Source: Bacteroides ovatus (lineage in GTDB: Bacteria; Bacteroidota; Bacteroidia; Bacteroidales; Bacteroidaceae). Taken from it: a stretch of 18,096 nt of DNA. Positions 1 through 7,668 of this stretch are shown in pieces (within the stretch, counting starts at the first letter, position 1; each line of letters starts with the position of its first letter). Where the stretch lies: assembly GCA_030844565.1 (NCBI GenBank), contig JAUUNK010000093.1:1-18096 (forward strand), written 5' to 3'. The notes under the pieces were generated by a model. It made no database searches. It saw nothing but the letters and a program-made list of their open reading frames with translations, and had not been told where the DNA came from. Position numbers and translations under genes: made by a program.

Positions 1-480
1 TAAACAAAAGAATAAATACCTTTCTCATATTAATGCAAATTAGTTACTATAAATAAAAGTAATATTTAATATTGTTGAAACCTCAACATCTGATACAAAC
101 TCTTTTGCGGAATCAACAAATTCATTTTTACTATTATAAGATAATTGAACAACAAGTATTTTGTTTTGAGAGCTTTATTTTGACCATTATCTTTTTTATC
201 TTATTGGTATGATTATAAAACATATACTACAATTCTGGAAGAAGAATTGAATGTCCTTATAATGCAAAAGCTTTTTTACTAGATAAAATCAATAATATCA
301 TATTGTAAATATAAGGCTAAATCTGTATTTTACAGTTATAAAAAAAAACTTTAAATCTAACAAATAAATTTATATATGTATTATAATCAAATTCTTAAGA
401 TTAAAGTATCCGGAATTATCTAACATAAAACTAACATTTATATTTTAAAATAGAATCAGCTCACAAGCTATTTCTAGCTA
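1..480. other. AT-rich non-coding stretch
   Basis: No convincing reading frame, RNA gene or repeat is visible. The stretch is very AT-rich, much more so than the operon at 5585-13576. I found no TAnnTTTG -7 box. It ends abruptly in a decayed SusC-like sequence that has no signal-peptide region in front of it. An in-frame stop codon directly precedes the homology, so the boundary near 480 is probably a deletion or rearrangement junction. Confidence 0.6.
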
Positions 481-780
481 AGCATTTCCGGTACCGTGAA
501 TGATGATTTCGGTCTGGTTACCGGTGCGTCAGTCTTCGTAAAAGGTACAAGCAACGGTTGTATCACCGACTGCATTAGCCAATGTATCTTCCGAAGAAAC
601 CTTGGTCATTTCATTCATTGGTTATCAAACACAAGAAGTTCCGGTAAACAATTAGCGGAAGTTTTTCATCAACTTAAGAGAGGGCTCACAACAACTGCAA
701 GAAGTAGTGGTAATGGCAATGGGTTATGGTGATGTCCGCTGCAAACACCTAACAGGTTCTATCGTTAAAGCAGACATCAA
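481..780 (+). pseudogene. Decayed N-terminus of a SusC-type TonB-dependent receptor
   Basis: SusC proteins are outer-membrane TonB-dependent receptors that begin, after the signal peptide, with a carboxypeptidase-regulatory-like domain and a TonB-box-like segment. Reading from 481, one frame gives SISGTVNDDFGLVTGASVFV followed by KGTSNGCITD, the classic start of that domain. After about 573 the homology continues in another frame: TLVISFIGYQTQEVPV from 599, then LREGSQQLQEVVVM and a GYG motif near 720. The second frame contains an in-frame TAG at 653-655. A few residues normally found between the two parts are missing. Signal peptide, plug and barrel are all absent. This is a relic of about 100 codons and is not expressed as a receptor. 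Family identity is firm; which substrate it served cannot be said. Confidence 0.8.
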
Positions 781-816
781 GTTATTTGGGGATATTCCTA
801 AAAAAATAAAATGTAA

Positions 817-1191
817 GAGGGTGCACTTCATCTTGAACAAGTATATGACATGCTCGATAAAGCATTTGATAAGTGTGATAACCTTGACGGACTCGTACTT
901 CATTCTGATCAAGGTTAGCAATACCAACACTTCGGATATCGGAAAAGGCTTGAAGAGCATCATATAATTCAAAGTATGTCGAGAAAGGGAAACTGTCTGG
1001 ACAACTCTATGATGGAGAATTTTTTCAGAATTATGAAATCTGAACTTCTATACGCTGAAAAGTTCGAGTCTCCGGAAGACTTCACAAAGGCTTTGGAAGG
1101 ATATATAGATTATTATAATAATAAAAGAATTAAGTCCCGGTTAAAAGGAAAGAGTCCAGTACAATACCGAACTCTTTCTATAACTGGATAG
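817..1191 (+). pseudogene. IS3-family transposase OrfB, C-terminal fragment with nonsense codon
   Basis: The frame reads EQVYDMLDKAF from 835, then LVLHSDQG around 895-915, which is the second Asp block of the DDE catalytic triad. TAG at 916-918 stands where family members usually have Trp (HSDQGWQY). The frame resumes with QYQHFGY and the third catalytic block CLDNSMMENFF at about 992-1024, which contains the Glu. It ends with YYNNKRIKSRLKGKSPVQY and a stop at 1189-1191. The N-terminal half with the first catalytic Asp is missing, and TAA at 814-816 closes the frame upstream. The fragment cannot support transposition. The family assignment rests on clear residue-level similarity to the IS3/IS150 group as I know it. 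Confidence 0.85.
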
Positions 1192-1201
1192 TGTTTAACC
1201 A

Positions 1202-1225
1202 GTCCAAATTTTTGGGGTCACTTCA
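1202..1225 (+). repeat. Probable right terminal inverted repeat of the IS3-like remnant
   Basis: The 24-nt segment starts GTCCAAAT and ends GGGGTCACTTCA. This matches the general form of IS3/IS150-type ends, and it lies just past the transposase stop codon, where a right end belongs. Its partner is not present in the window. A related string, GTGCACTTCATC, occurs at 821-832 in the same orientation and is not an inverted partner. Confidence 0.55.
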
Positions 1226-1283
1226 TCAGTCGGACACCCTCTTTATTTTTGGAAGGAGGCTATCCCGAACTCGCGTTATAAGT

Positions 1284-2522
1284 TTAGTTGCCGAACCACT
1301 CTATAGCCATGGGATTTCCTATGGTGGTTATCATAGGAATAGGATTAATCTTATCTGTCTGAGGATTGAGATAATAGATGCCTTTTGTTGTCGTTGAAGC
1401 ATTGGCGATTGCCAAACCGTCTTTATATTTAGACACTAACACGCCATAGCCATTGGACAAATCCAATCCTTCTATTTTCTTCATCTTCTGATTGTATAAA
1501 TCAAAGACTACAGCTCGGCTCGCTATAGCGCCATGTCCCGTTTCTCCTGGTTTGTAATAACCGGGAATATCAATGTATCCGTAGGCTTTGCCATTGGCTG
1601 CATAACAAATTGAAGCGGCAAAACCAGCTACTTTCTCTTCTCCTTCGATAGAAGCTCCGGTTATCGTCCAATGGTATGTTGGATCAAAGTCTGTTTCTCC
1701 TTTCTTAATCCGAAGTATGCCGGCCTTATGACCTGCCACCATTCCGAAGTTCCCGAGACAAGAAATGTATATATCGCCTTTTTCATCCATGAATAAAGAC
1801 CTGGGGTCGATCGGACGTGTGGCTTGAGAAAAACCACTGGTTTTCTCTGAAATCATCTTGACCAACTTGTCCGTCTTGGTGTCAATGACGGCTACATCTG
1901 CTTGTTTGTAATTCTCAGGGCTTGTCCAACCTCCCACCATCTGGCTTAGACCAGCAAACACATATCCGTCACGCTCAATCATGATTCCGATGTCCGGATT
2001 ATTATCTTGAATACCCAAAGAGGTCAGGTTGATCTCTCCTGTCTTCTGCATCGTTTCGGGATTAAATATGTAAATCAGTCCTAGTCCGGCAAGCGATAGA
2101 TAGGCTTTTGTGGAAGATAGTTTGACAAGATTGTTGGCACTGTTATTGGCAGGCAATTGCAAGCTTCCCTCTCTTTGTAAAATTCCATTCGTGCGACGGT
2201 ATTTAATCAGTTCGTTTTTGTCCATTGTCAAATGATAGCTTGGGAAGACATAGACTTCCTGACCTATTATCATAGGATAAGAACTGCCAAAGGGAACATT
2301 TATACCATTGTTGTTATTGGTAGCCATCGTCTTGCCTAATACAGGCTCATCAATGAGTTGCATATAAACCGTTCCATCCATACCTGTTGCATTGGGTAGG
2401 GCTGTTGTTAGGAGAATCTTTCCCGAACCTCCTGCAATAGGATTGTCCGGATCATTCTTGTCACATGAGTTAAGGCACAATGCAGCGAATATCGCTGCTA
2501 CAAAAAATACATTCTTTTTCAT
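1284..2522 (-). CDS. DUF4374-type surface lipoprotein (XusB-like candidate)
   Basis: The protein has 412 residues. Residues 1-19 form a lipoprotein signal ending LNSC, with Cys20 as the lipidated residue. The acidic DKNDPD that follows resembles the surface-export signals of Bacteroides lipoproteins. The body has recurring strand-like segments (KAYLSLAG, GYVFAGLSQM, GDIYISCLGN, GKAYGYIDIP), which suggests a beta-propeller. Length and layout fit DUF4374, the family to which, as I recall, the xenosiderophore-binding lipoprotein XusB of B. thetaiotaomicron belongs. It lies 30 bp downstream of the TonB receptor gene, so the two are probably co-transcribed, as in xusAB. No PepSY protein (XusC-like) follows; the locus ends at an IS scar. 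The ligand is unknown. A ferric chelate or another metal complex is a reasonable guess. Confidence 0.75.
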   Translation of the reverse strand: MKKNVFFVAAIFAALCLNSCDKNDPDNPIAGGSGKILLTTALPNATGMDGTVYMQLIDEPVLGKTMATNNNNGINVPFGSSYPMIIGQEVYVFPSYHLTMDKNELIKYRRTNGILQREGSLQLPANNSANNLVKLSSTKAYLSLAGLGLIYIFNPETMQKTGEINLTSLGIQDNNPDIGIMIERDGYVFAGLSQMVGGWTSPENYKQADVAVIDTKTDKLVKMISEKTSGFSQATRPIDPRSLFMDEKGDIYISCLGNFGMVAGHKAGILRIKKGETDFDPTYHWTITGASIEGEEKVAGFAASICYAANGKAYGYIDIPGYYKPGETGHGAIASRAVVFDLYNQKMKKIEGLDLSNGYGVLVSKYKDGLAIANASTTTKGIYYLNPQTDKINPIPMITTIGNPMAIEWFGN

Positions 2523-2552
2523 TTCTTTTTTTGTTTAATGATTGTTAATTTG

Positions 2553-4895
2553 TTACTTAAATACGTATCTGAATCTGATAGTGAAGCTACGTCCGGGTAA
2601 AGGACGGTTAAACTCGCTGATCATTTTTGTATCGGTCAGGTTGTTTATTTTTCCCATAATGAAGTAGCGCCCATTGCCAAAGCTTTGCTCAAAGCCTATA
2701 TTGCACGAGAGGGCTCGAGGTATGCGATGCTGCTGGAATTGGCTTTGTTCGAAGTCGTACAGATATTCTTCCACAAATGAAGCATCGGTGAATATGCGCG
2801 TATTCATCCCGCTGCCTCCGAACAGATTTTCTTTGTGAAACTCCAATCCTGCGTTTGCCATCAGATAGGGTATATTGGGCATACGGCTACCTTTGGTAGG
2901 GTTGGCAACAGTTGTATTTTGTTCATACTTACGCACATCTCGCAGATCTTGGTAAGTGGCGTTCACATAGCCATAGAGCCACCGTGTCATGTCGGCTTTC
3001 ACCTCTGCTTCCATACCAAGAGTCCGCATCTCGCCGAAGTTCTGATACTGCGACTGCAAGAATCCGCCCGTAAAGCGAATCATGTCTTTGAGATGCATAT
3101 AGTATCCGTTCAGTTCAATCTGTAAGTTAGAGGAGGCTTTTCCAGTTAAATCGAATAACATTCCTATGTTGACACTTATATTGCGTTCGGGAGTGAGATT
3201 GCCGGCAGGAGCTATCACGTATCCATCACCCAACAGTTCCTCTTCCGATGGAAGCCTTACATCATATCCGAACGAAGCTTTTGCCATCAGACTGGGTGTG
3301 ATGCGGTAGCGAAGTGCATTGCTGATGCCGAAATCATTCTTGTGTGTGTCTATATCCTCTGCTGTCTTTACCAGGACACTTGCCATCCGCGTTTTCATCG
3401 AGTAGTAGTAATACTTGACGTTGAAAGAGTTAAGGAACTTATCGTTCGAGGTGCGATAGTCGTAATTCAAGCCTGCCACCCAACTGAACATATTGCTTGG
3501 AAAGTCGGTACGATAACCTATGACCTTGTCCTTCATCCCATCACGAGGGTTGGCATGAGCGTATTTCAGCAAAGAGTTGAAGTTTACCGAATGGTTCTCA
3601 TTGACAAGATAGTTGAGATTCAATTTGTGCTGCAATTGATGCTTTTCATTCGTCAATAATGAAGCCCATTTGCCGATTTCGCCGCCGAATTCGGAAACTG
3701 CCGGATAATGCGTTCCATCCCAATGTGTGCGGTGCGAGGCGGTATCGGCAAAATGATAGTCGGTATAGATATACCCCAGCTGCCAGTCCAAGTCCAGGCC
3801 GTCTAAGAGGAAGTTTTCTTTCTCCATCTTATTGGCGAAAATAAAGGCGTTGGAATGGCTGTGTGCATGCCGGATGTTCGATTCTATCCCCTGTATATCT
3901 TTGTAAGTATGTATGAAAACGGGTTCAAACTCCACCAAGTCAAACCACCACTTCCGTGCCTTAAAGCTACCGCCGATGACTGTTTTTTTAAACTTGTCGT
4001 GATCGCGGGTTATAGTAAGCCCCTCTTGAAAAGGAGACTTCATCTTGTAGTCGTTGTCGGCATAGGTATAAAAACCTCCCAGCCCGAACTCGATTCCTTT
4101 TGGGGCAATGTTCATCTTGCTCACAACGGATGCATTGTGCGTATTGAAACTGCCGTAAGAATAGTTCACGTCCAAATATTTAGGCGGATACTCTTTGATG
4201 ACAATATTGACCGCACCACCTACGGCAGAACCTCCGAACTTGGCAGGGACAACTCCTTTGTATATCTCGATGCGGTCGATCATTTCGACCGGAATATCAT
4301 TGATGTCGATAAAATCGGAATTGTCGTTCATCGGATTCCCGTCAATGAAAAGCCCGATGCGTTTGCCTTCCAGTCCGCGCACCGATATGCGAGAGGTACT
4401 GCCCGTTCCACCCGTGGCACGCACGGTGATTCCGGCGGTTTTTGCCAGAATGTCTTGTACATTGTTAACCGTTCCTTGTATCTGGTTCATGCTGATAACG
4501 GATATGGGCATGGCCTGCTCCCGTAACTTACGGGCTTCGCTCTTACCCATCACTACCACCTCGTCCAACGATTTTGCTTCGGCTTTCAGGCGGATGATGA
4601 TTTTTTTCCCTCTCTCTTTACCCACCGTGAGCTTGCGGGTTTGCGTGTGGTAGCCTATAAACCTTACAGTAAGCGTATAAGTGGCTGCGGGAACATCGGA
4701 AAGTAAGAACTCGCCATGCCCGTCTGTCACAATGCCCTTTTTCAGCTCTTCGATGAAGATGGTTGCGCCGGGCAGTGGTTCTTCGCCTGCATTGTCGATG
4801 ACCACGCCTGCAATCCGTCCTCCACCTGTTTGGGCGGACACGCTGATACCTGTGAGCATCAGCGTGAAAAAGAAAAATAATACTTGCTGCTTCAT
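2553..4895 (-). CDS. TonB-dependent outer-membrane receptor with regulatory-like N-domain
   Basis: The protein has 780 residues. The signal peptide ends about residue 22 (SVSAQ). A carboxypeptidase-regulatory-like domain spans about 25-110 (GRIAGVVID, RFIGYHTQ), followed by a TonB-box-like EVVVMGKSE at 112-120. The plug spans about 125-235 (VQDILAKTAGI, SRISVRGLEGKRIGLFIDG, RIEIYKGVVP, GGAVNIV). The barrel ends at RFRYVFK. It imports a bulky ligand across the outer membrane using TonB energy. At about 780 residues it is of siderophore, heme or metal-complex receptor size rather than SusC size (about 1000). Probable loops carry clustered histidines: H343, H345 and H347 (HAHSH), then H381, H388, H391 and H396. 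It starts 18 bp after the HU-like gene and precedes the DUF4374 lipoprotein by 30 bp. The family is certain; the substrate is inferred. Confidence 0.92.
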   Translation of the reverse strand: MKQQVLFFFFTLMLTGISVSAQTGGGRIAGVVIDNAGEEPLPGATIFIEELKKGIVTDGHGEFLLSDVPAATYTLTVRFIGYHTQTRKLTVGKERGKKIIIRLKAEAKSLDEVVVMGKSEARKLREQAMPISVISMNQIQGTVNNVQDILAKTAGITVRATGGTGSTSRISVRGLEGKRIGLFIDGNPMNDNSDFIDINDIPVEMIDRIEIYKGVVPAKFGGSAVGGAVNIVIKEYPPKYLDVNYSYGSFNTHNASVVSKMNIAPKGIEFGLGGFYTYADNDYKMKSPFQEGLTITRDHDKFKKTVIGGSFKARKWWFDLVEFEPVFIHTYKDIQGIESNIRHAHSHSNAFIFANKMEKENFLLDGLDLDWQLGYIYTDYHFADTASHRTHWDGTHYPAVSEFGGEIGKWASLLTNEKHQLQHKLNLNYLVNENHSVNFNSLLKYAHANPRDGMKDKVIGYRTDFPSNMFSWVAGLNYDYRTSNDKFLNSFNVKYYYYSMKTRMASVLVKTAEDIDTHKNDFGISNALRYRITPSLMAKASFGYDVRLPSEEELLGDGYVIAPAGNLTPERNISVNIGMLFDLTGKASSNLQIELNGYYMHLKDMIRFTGGFLQSQYQNFGEMRTLGMEAEVKADMTRWLYGYVNATYQDLRDVRKYEQNTTVANPTKGSRMPNIPYLMANAGLEFHKENLFGGSGMNTRIFTDASFVEEYLYDFEQSQFQQHRIPRALSCNIGFEQSFGNGRYFIMGKINNLTDTKMISEFNRPLPGRSFTIRFRYVFK

Positions 4896-4913
4896 TGTTT
4901 CTTGTTATGAATA

Positions 4914-5369
4914 TTAAAGAGCAGAATCGGGTGCTTCGGGCAAATCTCCGGGATTCGGACTCGGTTTAGCCGATCCGGCCTCGCTTTCACGTATCACCAC
5001 ATGCTGTACGTTTTTTGCCTGATTGCGCATTTCGAGTTTGGGAAAAAACTGAATGCGTGGTGTTTTGAGAGTTTCGGCGGTAACGGCTTTTTCCGTTTCC
5101 ACGCGTTTCCCGTTGGATACAACCTTAAATGACCCGAGGTTGGCCAGGTCAACGGTTCTGCCGCTGAGCATCTCTTCACGTACGATTTTCGCCAAGGCGG
5201 TGATGGCTGACCGCACGTCGGCACGGCTCAGGGCTGTGGCATTGACAATCCGATCCTCTAGCTGCTTGGTGGTAATCTTGTCTTGTGCAATGGGAGAGGC
5301 GTAATACATGGTTTTGCCCTTGTGTTTACCGATGCGCATCTCTTCTTTTTTTACGTTGTATAGTAACAT
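4914..5369 (-). CDS. HU-like DNA-binding protein (Bacteroidetes HU-HIG type)
   Basis: The protein has 151 residues. It begins with a short strand segment (MLLYNVKKEE), then MYYASPIAQDKITTKQLEDRI and a helical pair containing SRADVRSAITALAKIVREEML. The segment DLANLGSFKV at 74-83 is equivalent to the GFGTF region of HU proteins. The tail after about 125 is Pro/Ser/Glu-rich and probably disordered. This variant HU/IHF-like family is common in Bacteroidetes and is thought to bind or bend DNA; targets are generally unknown. It is the first gene of the unit with the TonB receptor, 18 bp apart. That is an unusual partner for a receptor operon, and it could act as a local architectural regulator. 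No TAnnTTTG box was found in the 215 bp leader, but two near-palindromes are present there. Confidence 0.8.
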   Translation of the reverse strand: MLLYNVKKEEMRIGKHKGKTMYYASPIAQDKITTKQLEDRIVNATALSRADVRSAITALAKIVREEMLSGRTVDLANLGSFKVVSNGKRVETEKAVTAETLKTPRIQFFPKLEMRNQAKNVQHVVIRESEAGSAKPSPNPGDLPEAPDSAL

Positions 5370-5412
5370 GACTTTTGATGTTTTTGATGGTTATACTTTG
5401 AATAATTTTGCT

Positions 5413-5484
5413 GTTCTACTTAAACAGCTTCAGTAAACGGCTTTGATCGCTCCATTGGAACGTCTTTCACCGTTTAACTTAAAC
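5413..5484. promoter_or_regulatory. Two copies of a 13-bp near-palindrome in the leader of the HU-receptor operon
   Basis: GTTTAACTTAAAC at 5472-5484 is a perfect 13-bp palindrome around a central base; with flanking C and G it extends to 15 bp. GTTCTACTTAAAC at 5413-5425 matches it at 11 of 13 positions, 59 bp away. Both lie between the barrel gene stop (5585) and the HU-like start codon (5369). Palindromy plus duplication at the head of an operon suggests a dimeric regulator binding site. The regulator is unknown; the TetR protein of this locus or the HU-like protein itself are candidates. The distance of about 45-115 bp from the start codon is compatible with a promoter region, though I see no canonical -7 box. 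Confidence 0.45.
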
Positions 5485-5584
5485 GATTCCGATTGCTTAA
5501 GTCCGCATTCTCTTTAACTGCTGTCGTATGTCTTCTTCATAATCTTTTCAAATTTTGTTTATGGTTATTAAAATGGTGTGGATC

Positions 5585-6844
5585 TCAAAAGCAGTATTTA
5601 GCCTTTGCCCATACTTCCGAATTGTGCTTATACGGGCCGAACATACCCTCGCTTCCTCCGAACCAGTCGTAGCCTGCCAAGAGGTGGATGTGGTCGTTCA
5701 GGGCATAGTCAGCCGTGAAACGGCTGAACCAGCCCTTGTGGTTGAGGTCGAAATAGGTGAAGTCGGAAAGCTGTAAGTTGCTGTCCAGTAACTTCTTCGA
5801 CACGCAGAGCGTAAGGAGCGAATTATGGCGGGGCTGTGCGACGTAGCTTTCGTACTTGAAAATACTCTCGGAAGAGAACTGAGCCATCACTGTCCATTCA
5901 TGAGGGGCATACCAGTCGGCCCCCACCAACCAATTGATGGTGTTGAATCCTTTTTGAGGGGTGGAGGCGGCTTGCTGTATGTAGCTGAAATGCTTCCCGA
6001 GGTTGAAGGCCGCTTCGCCGCGCAGCACGAACTGTCCCAAGGGCTTTGAGACATCGCCTCCGACGAATCCCATGCGGTAGTATCGGGGCGAAACCGTAAG
6101 TTGGGAGCCCGATGGTTTGTACTCGATGACGGGCATCTTGTTCCACGTATGCAGCGCGGCAAGCGAGAAGTCTACCCCCGGCAGGGCGAAAGAGAGCCTG
6201 CCCCCGTATTCTACGTTGGAGAGGCGTAGCTCGGGGCGGCTTCCCTCCGCGTCCCAGACAAGGGACCGGGGTGTTTCTTTAGGCAACACGCTCCACGGAT
6301 TGGCGGCATCGGTGGGCAGCTTGTATCCTTCGAAAGTGGGAACGGCAAGCAGTTCGAGCTTTATCTTGTCGTTGAAGACGAAGAACCGCAGGGCATTGAC
6401 GGGCATGCGGATGTCGTCGTAGTCTTGCGCCAAGAACTCGGTCATATCCATGGGTGAGACGAGGTCGGTGATACGTACGCCGTCGGCCGCACCCCAGATG
6501 ACAAGTTGTCGCCCGAGACGAAAGCCCCAGTGCTCCTGCCGATGGTCAAGGTATGCTTCCCGCAGTTCAAAGCCGGTGCGCTCTTTCAGCAAGGCGTTGT
6601 AGGTAGCGTTGAACGAGACGAAGAGCGAAGAGCCTGCGAAGTTTTTGCCGACCTCGCCCCTGAGTCGGGTACGGGAAGACATCCAATCGTTCGGCTTTTC
6701 GGAGCGGAAGGCGTGGTAGGTGTCGACAAGGCCTTTGAGCTGCCACGACGATTCGCCCGCTCCTTGTCCCCAAACTCCATGCACGGGGCAAAACAGAAAG
6801 ACCGAGAGGCAAAGCCCCGCGGAAAGACGATTGAACGCTTTCAT
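5585..6844 (-). CDS. DUF1302-like outer-membrane beta-barrel protein
   Basis: The protein has 419 residues. The signal peptide ends about residue 26-27 (VHGVWGQ). Alternating strand segments run to a C-terminal WAKAKYCF ending in Phe, typical of outer-membrane barrels. Residues 108-160 (FRLGRQLVIWGAADG, then ITDLVSPMDMTEFL and DDIRMPVNALRFF) follow the pattern I associate with DUF1302: a GRQxxxWG-DG block, a D-x-V-x-P block and then an xxRxP block. In Proteobacteria, DUF1302 proteins occur beside DUF1329 (LolA-like) proteins and MMPL transporters, a set linked to hydrophobic-compound handling. The same trio occurs here. The start ATG shares one base with the stop of the LolA-like gene (TGATG), so translation is coupled. 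The exact substrate is unknown, and assignment to DUF1302 is by pattern only. Confidence 0.7.
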   Translation of the reverse strand: MKAFNRLSAGLCLSVFLFCPVHGVWGQGAGESSWQLKGLVDTYHAFRSEKPNDWMSSRTRLRGEVGKNFAGSSLFVSFNATYNALLKERTGFELREAYLDHRQEHWGFRLGRQLVIWGAADGVRITDLVSPMDMTEFLAQDYDDIRMPVNALRFFVFNDKIKLELLAVPTFEGYKLPTDAANPWSVLPKETPRSLVWDAEGSRPELRLSNVEYGGRLSFALPGVDFSLAALHTWNKMPVIEYKPSGSQLTVSPRYYRMGFVGGDVSKPLGQFVLRGEAAFNLGKHFSYIQQAASTPQKGFNTINWLVGADWYAPHEWTVMAQFSSESIFKYESYVAQPRHNSLLTLCVSKKLLDSNLQLSDFTYFDLNHKGWFSRFTADYALNDHIHLLAGYDWFGGSEGMFGPYKHNSEVWAKAKYCF

Positions 6845-7629
6845 CAGAACCTGCCTTTCTCTAACGTGGTCACGTTAAACTTGCTCTCCTCCATGGGAAT
6901 GTTGTACGTCGGATTCTTGATTTCGAGAACCGTCTGATGCTCGGTTTGCACGTTGGTCATGTGCATCTTCCGGGCTACCCAGAAGCCCTCTACCTTGGCA
7001 ATATCCGACATCTCGAGACGACGGTGCAGCTTGCCCATCTTGTCGTAATATTCCACCCTGACAGGTATCAGACAGTCCTGACGTATCAGGGCCGTTTTCC
7101 TGGAGTAAATATCACGCTTGTCCTTAGGCAAGGATTCCAGTTTCCAGCACTTCTGTCCGTCGACGGTTTCTTCGCCCAGGAGCGTGTGCGTATCCTCGTC
7201 CACGTTGCGGCTGCCCATGTCGTCGTAGGTAAAGTCGCTACCCATAAAGTAGTCTTGCTTGGCAGACGAACCGCTGATACGGCGCGTTTTCTTTATGGCG
7301 GGCAGATAGAGCCATTTGTCATCGTCCTTGTTTAGCTCATCATAATCCCACGTCAAGAAGCCCGTCCCCTTTACATCGCCGGGATATTGGAAGAACATGA
7401 TGCTCTTGCGGTCTTTCTTTTCTTTGCCCACATCGATGGAGTAGGAAATGAGCTTGCGTTCGCGCACCGCTCCGCGTTTGTTGATTAACGTCATAACCAT
7501 TTCAGACCGACGGGTATCGCCGTCGGGACGGTCTTTTACCTTTTGGGCAATCTCTCTGCCCGTTTGTGCGCATGTTGTGGCAGCGAACCCCACCACAAGC
7601 ATGGCTACTACTGCGATTGATCTCTTCAT
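6844..7629 (-). CDS. LolA-like periplasmic protein (outer-membrane lipoprotein-sorting, COG2834 type)
   Basis: The protein has 261 residues. A signal peptide of about 21 residues ends TTCAQ. Cys20 is not in a good lipobox, so the product is probably a soluble periplasmic protein. The mature part has the features of the LolA-like group found with RND transporters: EMVMTLINKRG, KSIMFFQYPGDVKGTGFLTW, WLYLPAIKKTRRIS, QDYFMGSDFTYDDM and VRVEYYDKMGKL. The LolA fold is an open half-barrel that carries acyl chains or other hydrophobic cargo across the periplasm. This group is not the housekeeping LolA. It lies between the ABC pair (39 bp upstream) and the barrel gene (1-base overlap), so it probably shuttles cargo between MMPL or ABC components and the DUF1302-like barrel. 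The family is clear; the cargo is not known. Confidence 0.82.
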   Translation of the reverse strand: MKRSIAVVAMLVVGFAATTCAQTGREIAQKVKDRPDGDTRRSEMVMTLINKRGAVRERKLISYSIDVGKEKKDRKSIMFFQYPGDVKGTGFLTWDYDELNKDDDKWLYLPAIKKTRRISGSSAKQDYFMGSDFTYDDMGSRNVDEDTHTLLGEETVDGQKCWKLESLPKDKRDIYSRKTALIRQDCLIPVRVEYYDKMGKLHRRLEMSDIAKVEGFWVARKMHMTNVQTEHQTVLEIKNPTYNIPMEESKFNVTTLEKGRF

Positions 7630-7668
7630 TTGTCCTTTTTCTTTATAATTGATTCTGATTGATTCGAT

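Larger units (their letters stand above)
817..1225 (+). mobile_element. 3' remnant of an IS3-family (IS150-like) insertion sequence
   Basis: The stretch contains the C-terminal part of a DDE transposase (OrfB type) and runs on to what looks like the right terminal repeat, ending TTTGGGG-TCACTTCA at about 1225. No matching left terminal repeat is visible. On the left the element adjoins the SusC relic. The right end lies only 58 bp from the stop codon of the DUF4374 gene, so the element has replaced or cut whatever once followed that operon. Confidence 0.75.

Noticed and set aside
1..480. CRISPR array, tRNA or rRNA in the AT-rich left end
   Set aside because: No regularly spaced repeats and no tRNA- or rRNA-like segments were seen here or elsewhere in the window.
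821..832. GTGCACTTCATC as a possible left end of the IS3 remnant
   Set aside because: It is in the same orientation as the right end, not inverted, and lies inside transposase-coding sequence.
3855..4526. 223-codon plus-strand frame inside the TonB receptor gene
   Set aside because: Antisense shadow of a clearly coding receptor; no known motif.
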